A stretch of 64,000 nucleotides of DNA, taken from contig NZ_LMQO01000003.1 in NCBI RefSeq assembly GCF_001425385.1, positions 62,001 to 126,000 of the forward strand, written 5' to 3'. Under the pieces are notes generated by a model. It was not told the origin of the DNA. It worked only from the letters and a program-made list of their open reading frames with translations, and made no database searches. This stretch comes from Sphingomonas sp. Leaf407. Its GTDB lineage: Bacteria; Pseudomonadota; Alphaproteobacteria; Sphingomonadales; Sphingomonadaceae. A program made the translations under genes and the position numbers. Shown in pieces: positions 1-9,098 of this stretch (positions are counted from its first letter, which is position 1; each line of letters starts with the position of its first letter).

Positions 1-1078
1 CCGTCCACGTGCGGATGAAATCGATACTCCCGCGACATTCCTCCATCTCGCGCCGCTCGATCAGGCGGAACTGCGCCCCGTCCCATGCGAAGCGCTGGCC
101 GATCCCGCAATCGCCCAGCCCACGCCCCTTGGCATCGCTCGACAGTATGTCGTCAGCGAAATCGGCGTTGATGAGGAACGGCGTGCTCGCCGCCAGCCCC
201 AGCGACCCGCCGTCGAACACCGTCGGCGTATCGAACGCCGCCGGCACGGCCTTGCCCGCCGCAACCACGAAGATTGCCGTCACGATATTATACGCCCCGG
301 TCAGGCACGGCACCAGCGCCAGCGTCCGCCCCCCGCCCAGTGCCTTGGTGGTGACGTCGGGCAGGTCTTCGCCCTCGCACTTCGCGTTCTGCCGCATCGC
401 CTTGACCAACTGCGGGTCGAGCAGCGCCGCCTCGCCCCGAATGGTCGGGGCCAGCACCACCGGCAGTGCCGGGACTGCCCGGTCGTCGGGGCGGTTCCCC
501 TTGGCGATCAGCGCCCCGGTCGTGCCGGCGCGACCCTGCTGCGCATCCGCCCAGCGCAGCGCCGCCGACGCCCCGGTCAGCGACAGCGTACCGATCGCCT
601 GTCCGTCGCCACCGGTGATCGCCGCTGACCGTCCGCCCGCGATCGCGCGGGCGATCGTCGCCGCCGGCGCGCCGGTCCACTGCGTGAACTCGCCCGCCCG
701 CGCGCCGCCGCGCACCACCGCCACGTCATCGACCGTGATCGTCAGCGGCAGGCGCGGTTCGCCCTCGCTCTGTACCCGCACCCGGATCGCCCCGTCCGGC
801 CCGGCCGCCCGCTCGATCGACAACAGCACCGGCGGTGCCGGGGCATCCTCGTTCATCAATGCGTTCGCCTGACAGGTGGCGCCATTGTCGCATCCCACCG
901 TCCAGTCGGTGAAGGTCTTGAGTCCGCCCGGCGCCGGTGCGGTCCGGCTATCGGCGACCGTGGCGGGCGAGGATGCCGCCGGGGCGGGGGTGGCGCCGTT
1001 CCCGCCGGGGTCGCGATCGGTCGAACCGCCGCAGGCGAGGAGGGGCAGGGCGAGGAGCAGGGACAGGAGCGCGCGCAT
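1..1078 (-). CDS. DUF1176 family lipoprotein (3' end outside window)
   Basis: Partial gene that runs off the left edge; about 359 codons are visible and no stop is reached. I chose the ATG at 1078 because it opens a lipoprotein signal: a Leu-rich core and a lipobox ending LLAC, so Cys16 would be the lipidated residue and the protein would sit in the envelope. After an Ala/Pro-rich linker the sequence shows the DUF1176 pattern, with a DWTVGCDNGATC stretch at residues 58-69 and further conserved Cys and Trp residues. The family has no established function. It is divergent from the dehydrogenase gene across about 80 bases. Confidence 0.82.
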   Translation of the reverse strand, partial: MRALLSLLLALPLLACGGSTDRDPGGNGATPAPAASSPATVADSRTAPAPGGLKTFTDWTVGCDNGATCQANALMNEDAPAPPVLLSIERAAGPDGAIRVRVQSEGEPRLPLTITVDDVAVVRGGARAGEFTQWTGAPAATIARAIAGGRSAAITGGDGQAIGTLSLTGASAALRWADAQQGRAGTTGALIAKGNRPDDRAVPALPVVLAPTIRGEAALLDPQLVKAMRQNAKCEGEDLPDVTTKALGGGRTLALVPCLTGAYNIVTAIFVVAAGKAVPAAFDTPTVFDGGSLGLAASTPFLINADFADDILSSDAKGRGLGDCGIGQRFAWDGAQFRLIERREMEECRGSIDFIRTWT

Positions 1079-1160
1079 GGCCGATGCGTTACCGCCATGG
1101 ACGAACCACGCAAACCCGCTATCGCGGGCGACAGGGCAGAATAGTCGAGAGAGGTAGCAT

Positions 1161-2029
<869 letters not shown>

Positions 2030-2030
<1 letters not shown>

Positions 2031-2072
2031 AGGACGCTTGACGTAAAGCGAGCTTGTCATGTAAAGCGTCCT
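2030..2072 (+). promoter_or_regulatory. Promoter with overlapping inverted and direct repeats (candidate operator)
   Basis: Directly after the dehydrogenase stop. A -35-like TTGACG (2038-2043) is followed after 16 bases by TGTAAA (2060-2065). Two features overlap it. One is an inverted repeat, AAGGACGCTT (2030-2039) against AAGCGTCCTT (2063-2072). The other is a direct repeat, TTGACGTAAAGCG against TTGTCATGTAAAGCG. The arrangement suggests a repressor site sitting on the promoter of the following membrane-protein/HTH pair, most simply autoregulation by the HTH protein. That role is inferred. Confidence 0.55.
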
Positions 2073-2095
2073 TCACAATAGTGGAGGACGCCAAC

Positions 2096-2503
2096 ATGCC
2101 CATGCCGCAGGAAATCAAACGTTACACCGTCCGACTGGTGAGCGTCATGACGCTCTACGGTGTCGCGCTGGTCGGGGTTAACCTGTGGTTCCGCTACAGC
2201 GCGCCCACCGGCGCGCTGGCCTATCTGGCGGCGGTGTTGCCAGCGATGCCGATCGCGCTGGTATTCGTGGTAATCGGGCGGCTGCTGGTCGAGATGCACG
2301 ACGAATATCTCCGGGCACAGATGGTCCGCGACATTCTGGTGGCGACCGGAGTCACCCTGTCGATCACCACCGCGCTGGGCTTCCTTGAAGGGTTCGACCT
2401 GATCGGGCACGTCCGGGGCTATTATGCCGCGACGATCTGGTTCGGTGCGCTCGGCGTCGCGACCTGCACCCGCACGCTTGCCAGCCTGCGGGGATCGGAA
2501 TGA
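2096..2503 (+). CDS. Small membrane protein paired with an HTH regulator
   Basis: Unrecognised 135-residue protein with about four predicted membrane segments (roughly residues 10-30, 37-60, 82-100 and 108-128). I prefer the ATG at 2096 (MPMPQEIKRY) to the in-frame ATG at 2054 because GGAGGA lies seven to twelve bases before it and the upstream ATG falls inside the promoter repeats. The stop overlaps the ATG of the HTH gene by four bases (ATGA), so the two are translationally coupled. Membrane protein plus Xre-type regulator pairs are common in proteobacteria. The partner may be a sensor or the regulated product, but the sequence does not say which. Confidence 0.75.
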   Translation: MPMPQEIKRYTVRLVSVMTLYGVALVGVNLWFRYSAPTGALAYLAAVLPAMPIALVFVVIGRLLVEMHDEYLRAQMVRDILVATGVTLSITTALGFLEGFDLIGHVRGYYAATIWFGALGVATCTRTLASLRGSE

Positions 2504-2700
2504 ACAACCACCTGAGAGCCCTGCGCGCCGAGCGGGGCTGGTCGCAACAGCACCTGGCGGAGCGGCTGGAGGTATCGCGCCAGAGCGTCAACGCGGTCGA
2601 GACGGGCCGCTACGACCCGTCGCTCCCACTCGCCTTCCGCATCGCCGAACTGTTTGACCTGCCGATCGAGGCGGTCTTCGTCAGCCCGTCGCGCGGTTAG
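2500..2700 (+). CDS. Xre/Cro-CI family HTH transcriptional regulator
   Basis: A 66-residue protein that is essentially one helix-turn-helix domain: MNNHLRALRAERGWSQQHLA, then SRQSVNAVETGRYDPS as the recognition region, and a short C-terminal stretch (LFDLPIEAVFV). This is the compact YdfL/YgzD-like form with no sensor domain. It is translationally coupled to the membrane protein before it. It probably binds the repeats at 2030-2072 and controls its own operon. Its TAG stop codon (2698-2700) lies inside the outer arm of the palindromic element that follows, which is unusual. Confidence 0.92.
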   Translation: MNNHLRALRAERGWSQQHLAERLEVSRQSVNAVETGRYDPSLPLAFRIAELFDLPIEAVFVSPSRG

Positions 2701-2888
2701 AGTGGTTTTCGATCAGATTGGATCATCATCACGGAGCCGGTTTCGGTTGGGGGCAAGGCGCGAGGAGGGCGCGATGCTGAAGCATCGTGACCGACGAGCA
2801 ACGCAGCCCCGGATCGAAACCGGCCCGCCGCGCACGCGGTCGCCCGCAGGGCGATGACGATGGTTCAATCTGGTCGGAAACCACTCTA
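2698..2888. repeat. Nested palindromic element of about 190 bp between convergent genes
   Basis: The outer arms, 2698-2720 and 2866-2888, are 23 bases each and pair with two mismatches; both ends read TAGAGTGG. Inside are a perfect ten-base pair GCCGGTTTCG (2736-2745) with CGAAACCGGC (2815-2824), a G-run/C-run pair, and a central hairpin GATGC-TGAA-GCATC (2773-2786). The whole element can fold as one long branched hairpin on either strand. The TAG stops of both flanking convergent genes are the terminal bases of the element. It could be a MITE-like repeat and may act as a bidirectional terminator. No transposase or target duplication is evident. Confidence 0.8.
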
Positions 2889-3188
2889 GATGAACATCCC
2901 CACCGTATTGCGCGCGATTGCGGGAATGATGATGCGATCGACGATCTGGATCAGGATCAGCACCACGAACGGCGCGAAATCCATTGCCCCGAAGTCGGGA
3001 AGGATGCGCCGGATCGGGCGATAGATCGGCTCGGTCAGCGTCACCAGACCACTGTAGAGCTGACGGACCACGTCGTTCTGCGTGTTGATGACGTTGAACG
3101 ACAGCAGGATCGACAGGATCGCCTGAACGATGATGATCCACCACAGGATGTTCAGGAGCACCTGGACGATTTCGAGCAAGACGTTCAA
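2886..3188 (-). CDS. YggT family membrane protein
   Basis: A 100-residue integral membrane protein of the YggT family, with two hydrophobic segments (about residues 5-30 and 70-95) flanking a conserved loop: LTEPIYRPIRRILP and DFAPFVVLILIQIV are family hallmarks. YggT proteins are linked in other bacteria to cell division or osmotic tolerance, without a defined mechanism. It follows argB on the same strand after 58 bases, so the two may share a transcript. Its TAG stop is part of the right arm of the palindromic element, in convergence with the HTH gene. Confidence 0.93.
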   Translation of the reverse strand: MNVLLEIVQVLLNILWWIIIVQAILSILLSFNVINTQNDVVRQLYSGLVTLTEPIYRPIRRILPDFGAMDFAPFVVLILIQIVDRIIIPAIARNTVGMFI

Positions 3189-3246
3189 CGCAGCACCTTT
3201 CGAATGACGGCCTGACTATAGGGCGTGCGGGGCGGCACTCCAAGCC

Positions 3247-4143
3247 TCAGGCGCGAACCAGCGTGCCTGCACCCTGTTCGGTAAAGATTTCGAGCAGCAT
3301 CCCGTGCGGCACCCGACCGTCGAGGATGACCGCCGCATCGACGCCCTTGGCTACCGCATCGACGCACGTCTCGACCTTGGGGATCATGCCGCCCTTGATC
3401 GTGCCGTCGGCCTGCAACGCGGCGATACGCGCGGGGTCGAGGTCGCGCAGCAACTCGCCCTGCTTGTCGAGCACGCCCGCGACATCGGTCAGCAGGAAGA
3501 AGCGCGACGCCCCCATCGCGCCTGCGATCGCGCCCGCCATGGTATCGGCGTTGATGTTATAGGTGTGGCCGTCTGCGCCCAACGCCACCGGGGCGACGAC
3601 CGGAATGAAACCGTCGCGCGCGAGGCTGTGGAGGATCGTCGGGTCGACATTGCTGGGCGTGCCGACGAAGCCCAAGTCGACATGGCGCTCGATGCCCTGC
3701 GTCCGGTCCGGCTCACTGCGGTTGACCTTTTCGGCGGTGACGAGCTGCGCGTCCTTGCCCGAAATGCCGACTGCCTTGCCACCCGCCTGCGCGATCCACG
3801 CGACGATTTCCTTGTTGATCTTGCCGGCCAGCACCATTTCGGCGACCTCGGCGGTGGCGGCGTCGGTGACGCGCAGGCCATCGACGAAGCGCGATTCGAC
3901 GCCGAGCCGCTTAAGCATCGCGCCGATCTGCGGCCCGCCGCCGTGGACGACGACCGGGTTGATGCCGACCGCTTTCAGCAGCACGACGTCCTCGGCGAAA
4001 TCGCGCGCCAGTTCGGGGTCGCCCATCGCGTGCCCGCCATATTTCACCACGAACGTGCGGCCCGCATAGCGTTGCAGATAGGGCAGCGCCTCGGTCAGCG
4101 TTTCCGCCTTGGCGAGCATGCGGGGGTCGGGTGCGTTCGTCAT
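3247..4143 (-). CDS. argB: Acetylglutamate kinase
   Basis: Phosphorylates N-acetyl-L-glutamate, the second step of arginine biosynthesis, in the cytoplasm. The 298 residues carry the amino-acid kinase fold: KYGGHAMGD near residue 34, [11 protein letters not shown] near 64, [17 protein letters not shown] for substrate binding, and [10 protein letters not shown] near residue 250. The arginine-sensitive N-terminal helix of longer family members may be present in the first 25 residues ([11 protein letters not shown]). yggT follows downstream. No other arg gene is in the window. Confidence 0.98.
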   Translation of the reverse strand: MTNAPDPRMLAKAETLTEALPYLQRYAGRTFVVKYGGHAMGDPELARDFAEDVVLLKAVGINPVVVHGGGPQIGAMLKRLGVESRFVDGLRVTDAATAEVAEMVLAGKINKEIVAWIAQAGGKAVGISGKDAQLVTAEKVNRSEPDRTQGIERHVDLGFVGTPSNVDPTILHSLARDGFIPVVAPVALGADGHTYNINADTMAGAIAGAMGASRFFLLTDVAGVLDKQGELLRDLDPARIAALQADGTIKGGMIPKVETCVDAVAKGVDAAVILDGRVPHGMLLEIFTEQGAGTLVRA

Positions 4144-4187
4144 GGCCGCGCCTTTAGCGGCCTATCGCGGGCGAGGGAAGAAGTTGG

Positions 4188-4408
4188 GTTCACGCGGAGG
4201 CGCGGAGTGAAGAAGGGAAGTGAATTTTCGCGCAGAGGCGCAGAGGCGCAGAGAGGGTGTGGACCGGAAGAGTTCGGCCTGTTCGGCGAAGCCTCTCGCT
4301 TCGCTGTATCGGCAATCAGAGAGCCGCTATCGCGGCAGGCGCAACCTCTCTGCGCCCTCTGCGCCTCTGCGCGAAAACCTCTTCTTCTCCGCGTCTTCGC
4401 GTGAAACC
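4188..4408. repeat. Dispersed GCGCAGAG palindromic repeat, copy A
   Basis: Imperfect palindrome filling the argB-yhhQ gap. The left arm starts GGTTCACGCGGAGGCGCGGAG and runs into tandem GCGCAGAG units. The right arm is the reverse: tandem CTCTGCGC units followed by CGTCTTCGCGTGAAACC. The centre carries the conserved core (GCGAAGCCT, then GCCGCTATCGCGGC). Related full copies lie at 22592-22821, 33484-33695 and 36061-36270, with a half copy at 53381-53410. No coding potential is apparent. Confidence 0.85.
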
Positions 4409-4420
4409 GAATCCCTATTC

Positions 4421-5074
4421 CTACCGAACCCGATCGAGCCACCGCCCCAGGCCGACGAACGCATAGATCAGCGGCGGCACCAGCACGATCGACAGAACGA
4501 CCTTGGCCAGCATCTGCCCGACCACCAACTCGCCGATCGGGAACACGCCATAGAAGGCAACCGAGATGAAGATCAGCGTATCGACGATCTGCGACAACAC
4601 GCTGGCGATCGCCGCGCGCAGCCACAGCAGCTTGCCTTGCCCACGCTTCAGCCAGTCGAAGATCGTGACGTTCAGCGTCTGCGAGATGCCATAGGCGAGG
4701 ATACCCGCTCCCCAGATGCGCGGCGTGGCACGCATCATCAGGTCGAACGCCGCCAGTCGTTCGGGTTCCATCGATGACGACGGCGGGACTGCCAGCACGA
4801 CCAGCAGCAACACGATCGAGGTCACGAGCGGGATGAATCCGAACTGCACCAGCCGGTTGGCGACCGACCGGCCATGCAGTTCCGCCACCGCGCTCGACAC
4901 CGCGACCAGCAGCAGGAAAGCGAAGATGCCCGCTTCCACCGCCAGCGGCCCGATCGCGACCTGCTTGTTGCCCAGCACCCCGGCGATGCACACCATGCCG
5001 CCGTAGAAGATCGAGAGCAGGAACAGCGACCGCGGCATGTTGATGGTCGCAGGGGCGGAGGAGGGTGTCGTCAT
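4421..5074 (-). CDS. yhhQ: Queuosine precursor transporter (YhhQ/VUT family)
   Basis: Inner-membrane importer for the queuosine precursors preQ0/preQ1, supplying tRNA modification. The 217 residues show about six membrane segments and the family blocks NKQVAI near the first segment, AVAELHGRSVANRLVQFGF, and LWLRAAIASVLSQIVDTLIF followed by the charged turn before the last segments. Length is normal for the family. It is divergent from the nucleoside transporter. I looked for a preQ1 riboswitch in the 136 bases upstream and did not see one. Confidence 0.93.
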   Translation of the reverse strand: MTTPSSAPATINMPRSLFLLSIFYGGMVCIAGVLGNKQVAIGPLAVEAGIFAFLLLVAVSSAVAELHGRSVANRLVQFGFIPLVTSIVLLLVVLAVPPSSSMEPERLAAFDLMMRATPRIWGAGILAYGISQTLNVTIFDWLKRGQGKLLWLRAAIASVLSQIVDTLIFISVAFYGVFPIGELVVGQMLAKVVLSIVLVPPLIYAFVGLGRWLDRVR

Positions 5075-5210
5075 GACCCCTGCTACCGTTCAAATCGCCC
5101 ATATGCAAAAGCGTTTGTCTCGGCTGGCATCGGCGAGCGCGCCATGGCATGTCACCGGCGTTTGGGTTGCCTTGGCGGACGGGCGACGGGGTAGGGTAGT
5201 TCAGCTTCAC

Positions 5211-6473
5211 ATGACACGGTTTCTCATCGGCATAGCCGGCATCGTCGTGATTCTCGCGATCGCCGTCGCGCTGTCCACCAACCGCCGGGCGATCCGGCCG
5301 CGCGTCGTGGGGTCGGCCTTTGCGCTTCAGGCCGGGATCGCCGTGCTGGTGCTCTATACGCCATGGGGCAAGGGCGTGCTGGGCTTCCTGTCGGGTGGCG
5401 TCGCCAATCTGCTGGGCTATGCCAATGCCGGCACCACCTTCCTGTTCGGGCCGCTGGCCCGGCCCGAGATCGGCGGCACCAGCTTCGCCATCGCCGCGCT
5501 GCCGGTCATCATCTTCTTCGCCTCGCTGGTGTCGATCCTCTATTATCTCGGCATCATGCAGTTGGTGGTGCGCTGGATCGGCGGCGGCATCGAAAAGGTG
5601 ATCGGCGTCAGCAAGGTCGAATCGCTGTGCGCTGCCGCCAACATCTTCGTCGGGCAGAGCGAATCGCCGCTCGTCATCCGCCCCTATCTGTCGGGCCTGA
5701 CCCCGGCGCAGTTGTTCACGGTGATGACCAGCGGCATGGCCGGCGTGGCGGGGACGATCCTCGCCGCCTATGCCTCGATGGGCATCCGCATCGATTTCCT
5801 GCTGGCGGCCAGCTTCATGGCGGCGCCGGGCGGCATATTGATGGCCAAGATCATCATGCCCGACACGCCCGAGCCGCCCGCCGGCGAATTGCCGCTGGGC
5901 GACGACCGCGAGGCCGAAGCGATCGCGCTGGCCGAGGCGACGCATGACGAGGAGCGCCCGGCGAACCTCATCATGGCGGCGGCGCAGGGCGCGCAGACCG
6001 GCGTCAAGCTGGCGGTCGCGGTCGGCGCGATGGTGCTGGCGTTCGTCGCGCTGGTCGCGCTCGCCAATGGTTTGCTCGGCGGGGTGGGCAACTGGTTCGG
6101 GGTCGCCGACCTCAGCTTCCAGCGGCTGCTCGGCTATGTCTTCGCGCCGGTCATGTTCCTGCTGAACGTGCCGTGGAGCGAGGCGGGCATCGCCGGCGGG
6201 CTGTTCGGGCAGAAGGTCGTGCTGAACGAATTCGTCGCCTATATCTCGCTCGGCGAAGCGGGCAGCGCGCTGTCGGCGCGGACGATCGCGATCGTCACCT
6301 TCGCGCTGTGCGGTTTCGCCAATTTCTCGTCGATCGCGATCCAGATGGCGGTGACGGGCAGTCTGGCTCCCAATCAGCGGCCGATGATCGCCCGGCTCGG
6401 CATTCGCGCGCTGATCGCGGGCAGCCTTGCCAATCTGATGTCGGCGGCGCTGGCGGGGTTGCTGATCGCCTGA
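5211..6473 (+). CDS. Concentrative nucleoside transporter (NupC/CNT family)
   Basis: Cation-coupled nucleoside importer of the inner membrane. The 420 residues have the CNT layout: three N-terminal membrane segments, then the Nucleos_tra2 core with the substrate motif GQSESPLVIRPY and, later, NEFVAYISLG and CGFANFSSIAIQMA. The ATG at 5211 starts a clean membrane helix. An in-frame start at 5037 would add a low-complexity leader that overlaps the divergent yhhQ gene. The cytoplasmic loop (about residues 220-255) is acidic. It shares the intergenic region with yhhQ, so both neighbours move nucleoside-related compounds. Confidence 0.95.
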   Translation: MTRFLIGIAGIVVILAIAVALSTNRRAIRPRVVGSAFALQAGIAVLVLYTPWGKGVLGFLSGGVANLLGYANAGTTFLFGPLARPEIGGTSFAIAALPVIIFFASLVSILYYLGIMQLVVRWIGGGIEKVIGVSKVESLCAAANIFVGQSESPLVIRPYLSGLTPAQLFTVMTSGMAGVAGTILAAYASMGIRIDFLLAASFMAAPGGILMAKIIMPDTPEPPAGELPLGDDREAEAIALAEATHDEERPANLIMAAAQGAQTGVKLAVAVGAMVLAFVALVALANGLLGGVGNWFGVADLSFQRLLGYVFAPVMFLLNVPWSEAGIAGGLFGQKVVLNEFVAYISLGEAGSALSARTIAIVTFALCGFANFSSIAIQMAVTGSLAPNQRPMIARLGIRALIAGSLANLMSAALAGLLIA

Positions 6474-6476
6474 TTG

Positions 6477-6492
6477 TAACCCTTTGTTTACC
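6477..6492 (+). promoter_or_regulatory. CtrA-like box upstream of the Hpt gene
   Basis: TAACC (6477-6481), five bases, then TTTACC (6487-6492). This is close to the alphaproteobacterial CtrA full site (TTAACC-N5-7-TTAAC/TTTACC). It overlaps the end of the nucleoside transporter and lies 66 bases before the Hpt start. The match is by eye and short sites occur by chance, so this is a candidate only. Confidence 0.4.
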
Positions 6493-6557
6493 GGGGTTCC
6501 GGTAGCCTTCGGGCGGGTCTTCGTGCGGGGCCATAACGGGTGGCAAGGGCAGGCGTG

Positions 6558-6965
6558 ATGGAGCAGGGGCTGATCGATGCGGGGGCGCTTGCGGCCGCGC
6601 GCGCCGAGCTTGGCGGCAACTTCGTCCGCATTCTCGGCTATTTCCGCGAAGATGGCGTGAAATCGGTTTCGGCGATCGAATCGGCGATGCGCGATTCGAA
6701 TGCGGCGGCGATGGTGTTGCCGGCGCACACGTTGAAGGGCGAGTCGCGCCAGTTCGGCGCGGAAATGCTGGCGGACATCGCCGAAGGGATCGAGACGATC
6801 GCGCGAAGCTGCGTCGAGACGCACGACGATCCGTCCGAGGCGCTGGAGCATGTCGCCCGGCTGCGTCCGTTGTTCGACGCGACGCTGGCGGTGCTGGAGC
6901 GGACCAGCAACCCGCTCGCCACGCGCCGGCCCGCCGGTTTCGGACGGCGCGTCGCCGTCATCTGA
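6558..6965 (+). CDS. Hpt domain protein (histidine phosphotransfer)
   Basis: Stand-alone histidine-phosphotransfer protein of 135 residues. The phosphoacceptor motif is AHTLKGESRQFGA, with the histidine at about residue 62, in a four-helix-bundle Hpt domain covering roughly residues 8-105; the C-terminal 25 residues are basic and probably flexible. I prefer the ATG at 6558 (MEQGLIDAG) to the GTG six codons earlier because AGGCG precedes it. No kinase or receiver gene is adjacent, so its partners are unknown. The CtrA-like box upstream would fit a cell-cycle or motility phosphorelay. Confidence 0.9.
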   Translation: MEQGLIDAGALAAARAELGGNFVRILGYFREDGVKSVSAIESAMRDSNAAAMVLPAHTLKGESRQFGAEMLADIAEGIETIARSCVETHDDPSEALEHVARLRPLFDATLAVLERTSNPLATRRPAGFGRRVAVI

Positions 6966-6976
6966 CCGGGCCGGGA

Positions 6977-7005
6977 CCCGACCGCATCCTTCGGATACGG
7001 TCGGG
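6977..7005. terminator. Hairpin between convergent Hpt and bfr genes
   Basis: CCCGACCGCATCC (6977-6989) pairs with GGATACGGTCGGG (6993-7005) around a three-base loop, with one non-canonical position. There is no long T-run on either side, so termination efficiency is uncertain, but the position between two convergent genes fits a shared terminator. Confidence 0.6.
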
Positions 7006-7013
7006 GATAATCC

Positions 7014-7505
7014 TCAGCCTTCCATCTTGTCGTATTCGGACTTCGAATTGAGCTGGATGTAGTTGTGGATGCCCATGCGTTCGATCATCTCGAACTGGGT
7101 TTCCAGCGTGTCGACATGCTCTTCCTCGTTCATGAGGATTTCGGCGAACAGGTCGCGGCTGACGAAGTCGCGCACGCTTTCGCAATAGGCGACGGCTTCA
7201 CGCAACTGCGCCACCGCCTCGACCTCGATCGCGAGATCGGCCTTGAGCACTTCCTCGACCGTTTCGCCGACGCGCAGGCGGCCCAGAAGCTGGAAATTGG
7301 GCAGGCCGTCGAGGAACAGGATGCGCTCCGCCAGACGGTCGGCGTGCTTCATCTCGTCGATCGATTCATGCCGTTCGAACTGGGCGAGCTTGTAGACGCC
7401 CCAATGGTCGAGCAGGCGATAGTGCAACCAATATTGGTTGACCGCCGTCAGCTCGTTCCTGAGCGCCTCGTTGAGAAATTCGATGACCTTGGCGTCGCCC
7501 TTCAC
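7014..7505 (-). CDS. bfr: Bacterioferritin
   Basis: Iron-storage protein that forms a 24-subunit cytoplasmic shell and oxidises Fe(II). All diiron ferroxidase ligands are at the canonical positions in this 163-residue protein: Glu18, Glu51, His54, Glu94, Glu127 and His130. Met52, the heme-coordinating methionine at the subunit interface, is present, so heme binding is expected. The gene lies 104 bases downstream of bfd on the same strand, giving a bfd-bfr unit for storing and mobilising iron. Confidence 0.98.
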   Translation of the reverse strand: MKGDAKVIEFLNEALRNELTAVNQYWLHYRLLDHWGVYKLAQFERHESIDEMKHADRLAERILFLDGLPNFQLLGRLRVGETVEEVLKADLAIEVEAVAQLREAVAYCESVRDFVSRDLFAEILMNEEEHVDTLETQFEMIERMGIHNYIQLNSKSEYDKMEG

Positions 7506-7609
7506 GGATACCGTCCCTTATCTGATGATCGGTATCGTTCTACGCGCATCGCCGGCAATGTGACAGCCAAAAATCGGCGGAAATCCGCGACTTTGGGCGG
7601 TTGCGAACG

Positions 7610-7780
7610 CTACGCAGCCGCGCGTTCCGAATCGATAATGGCTCGCGCGAACGGTACGCACTGGCCACATTTCGCCTGGCAGCCGAGCGCGCGATAGGCC
7701 TGGCAGGTGGTGTTCGCACCACAGCGCGCCGCGTGGCGGACATCGCGTTCCCGAATGGCATTGCAGACGCACACGACCAT
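7610..7780 (-). CDS. bfd: Bacterioferritin-associated ferredoxin
   Basis: A 56-residue [2Fe-2S] protein that docks on bacterioferritin and delivers electrons to release stored iron. The cluster ligands are clear: Cys4-x-Cys6, 31 residues, then Cys38-x2-Cys41 (VCVCN ... KCGQC), exactly the BFD-type spacing. The ATG at 7780 has GAGGGG six bases upstream. It is followed by bfr on the same strand. The upstream region has a palindrome series at 7832-7859 that is a candidate iron-responsive operator. Confidence 0.95.
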   Translation of the reverse strand: MVVCVCNAIRERDVRHAARCGANTTCQAYRALGCQAKCGQCVPFARAIIDSERAAA

Positions 7781-7831
7781 GATCGACCCCTCGCTCTGGA
7801 CAGGGCCTTGATAGCGCTAGTGCAAATCGGT

Positions 7832-7859
7832 CGCAACACTTATTGCGTTTCAATCGCAA
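7832..7859 (-). promoter_or_regulatory. Alternating CGCAA/TTGCG palindromes upstream of bfd
   Basis: Read on the plus strand: CGCAA (7832-7836), six bases, TTGCG (7843-7847), seven bases, CGCAA (7855-7859). This makes two overlapping inverted repeats 52-79 bases before the bfd start and against the end of the DUF418 gene. The spacing suggests a dimeric regulator. Iron control by a Fur- or Irr-type repressor would make sense for bfd-bfr, but the sequence is not a textbook box for either. Confidence 0.45.
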
Positions 7860-7862
7860 GTT

Positions 7863-9098
7863 TCATTGAGCGCTGATCCGTATCGGTTGTACCTGCCACC
7901 GCGACAACGACCGCCACAGCCACTCGAACGGGCCATAGCGAAAGCGCGACAGCCACCACGGCGACCAGAGCAGCATGGCGATGCACATCGCCGCGACGAA
8001 CGGATAGAGACCCGCGCGCGAAAAGCGTCCGAACAGGCCCAGCCCCCAGCCGTAGAACAGGAAGCACATCACGATGCTGGTCGCGAGATAGTTGCTGAGC
8101 GCCATCCGCCCGACATCGGCCAGCCGCCGTGCCAGTGGTCCCTGTGCCCGGCCGGGCAGGACGAGGACGGCTGCCCAGCCGGCGATCATGATCGCACGGG
8201 GCATGATCGCCAGCACCAGCGGCCCTGCGACGATCGCCAGCGTGTCGAGGTCGCGCGACGCCATCCATGCCGCGATCAGCGTATAGCCGCCACCGCCGAG
8301 GCCGATACCGGTGATGGCCCAACCGAGGTAGCGCCGCTGCGACCACTGGCCGGTCAGCATGCCTGATCGCAGCGCGGCCATGCCGAACACCATGTACGCA
8401 AGGGTTTCGAACCCGATGAGGACGGTGTTCGACAGGTTGATCGCCAGTTGGTTCAGATTATGCGCGACGATGCCGCCGAACCCGCCGCGGAACAGCGCCA
8501 GTTGCGCGGCGATCGTGGCGGGATCGGGCACGCCGAAGCCTTCCTCGAACTCGCGAAGGCCGGCGGCGGCCTGCGCGGTATGGGCCGTTGTCATCGCCAG
8601 AAACGACAGCGGTATCGATCCCATGAGCAGCAGGTCGACGACGCTCAGCGCCACGCCGAACGCGATCAGCCGCCACGGTTCATGATGGCGGAACAGGAAT
8701 GCGACCGACCCGATCAGCGCATACTGGACGAGGATATCGCCCGACCACAGCAGCACGGCATGCGCCAGCCCCAGCACCAGCAGCCACGCCATGCGCCGAT
8801 AATGGACTAGCGCCGCATCGTCCCCGGCGCGATCGGCGATCAGCAGCAGCGAAGCGCCGAACAGGAACGAGAACAGCCCGCGCATCTTGCCGTCGAACGC
8901 GACGAATACCGCATAATAGGTCCAGCGATCCGCCGGCCCGTCCAGCCCATAGGCGCGCGGCGACAGATACGCCGCCTCCGGCATCGCGAACGACACGATG
9001 TTGAGGAATACTATCCCCATCACCGCTACCCCGCGCACCGTATCGAGCGTGGCGATACGGTGCGCGGGGGGAAGGTCAGGCAAGGGCGGCGTCTGCAC
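7863..9098 (-). CDS. DUF418 family multi-pass membrane protein
   Basis: Inner-membrane protein of 411 residues with about ten hydrophobic segments. The N-terminal [20 protein letters not shown] block and the C-terminal [10 protein letters not shown] ... FFGLGLFG-like region identify a DUF418 protein (the YeiB type, distantly like acyltransferase membrane domains). The function is not established. I place the start at the GTG at 9098, which keeps the conserved N-terminus; a TTG at 9083 is possible. Either start overlaps the end of purL, implying translational coupling. Upstream in-frame codons are only the out-of-frame purL coding sequence. Confidence 0.85.
   Translation of the reverse strand: MQTPPLPDLPPAHRIATLDTVRGVAVMGIVFLNIVSFAMPEAAYLSPRAYGLDGPADRWTYYAVFVAFDGKMRGLFSFLFGASLLLIADRAGDDAALVHYRRMAWLLVLGLAHAVLLWSGDILVQYALIGSVAFLFRHHEPWRLIAFGVALSVVDLLLMGSIPLSFLAMTTAHTAQAAAGLREFEEGFGVPDPATIAAQLALFRGGFGGIVAHNLNQLAINLSNTVLIGFETLAYMVFGMAALRSGMLTGQWSQRRYLGWAITGIGLGGGGYTLIAAWMASRDLDTLAIVAGPLVLAIMPRAIMIAGWAAVLVLPGRAQGPLARRLADVGRMALSNYLATSIVMCFLFYGWGLGLFGRFSRAGLYPFVAAMCIAMLLWSPWWLSRFRYGPFEWLWRSLSRWQVQPIRISAQ

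Noticed and set aside
5075..5210. A preQ1 riboswitch upstream of the queuosine-precursor transporter gene
   Set aside because: No stem with the characteristic A-rich tail is visible on the minus strand and the region is only a GC-rich divergent spacer.
4140..6851. A 903-codon open frame on the minus strand
   Set aside because: It is opposite the nucleoside transporter and out of frame with yhhQ, is rich in Arg/His/Gln from reversed GC-rich codons, and has no recognisable domain. It is a by-product of high GC.
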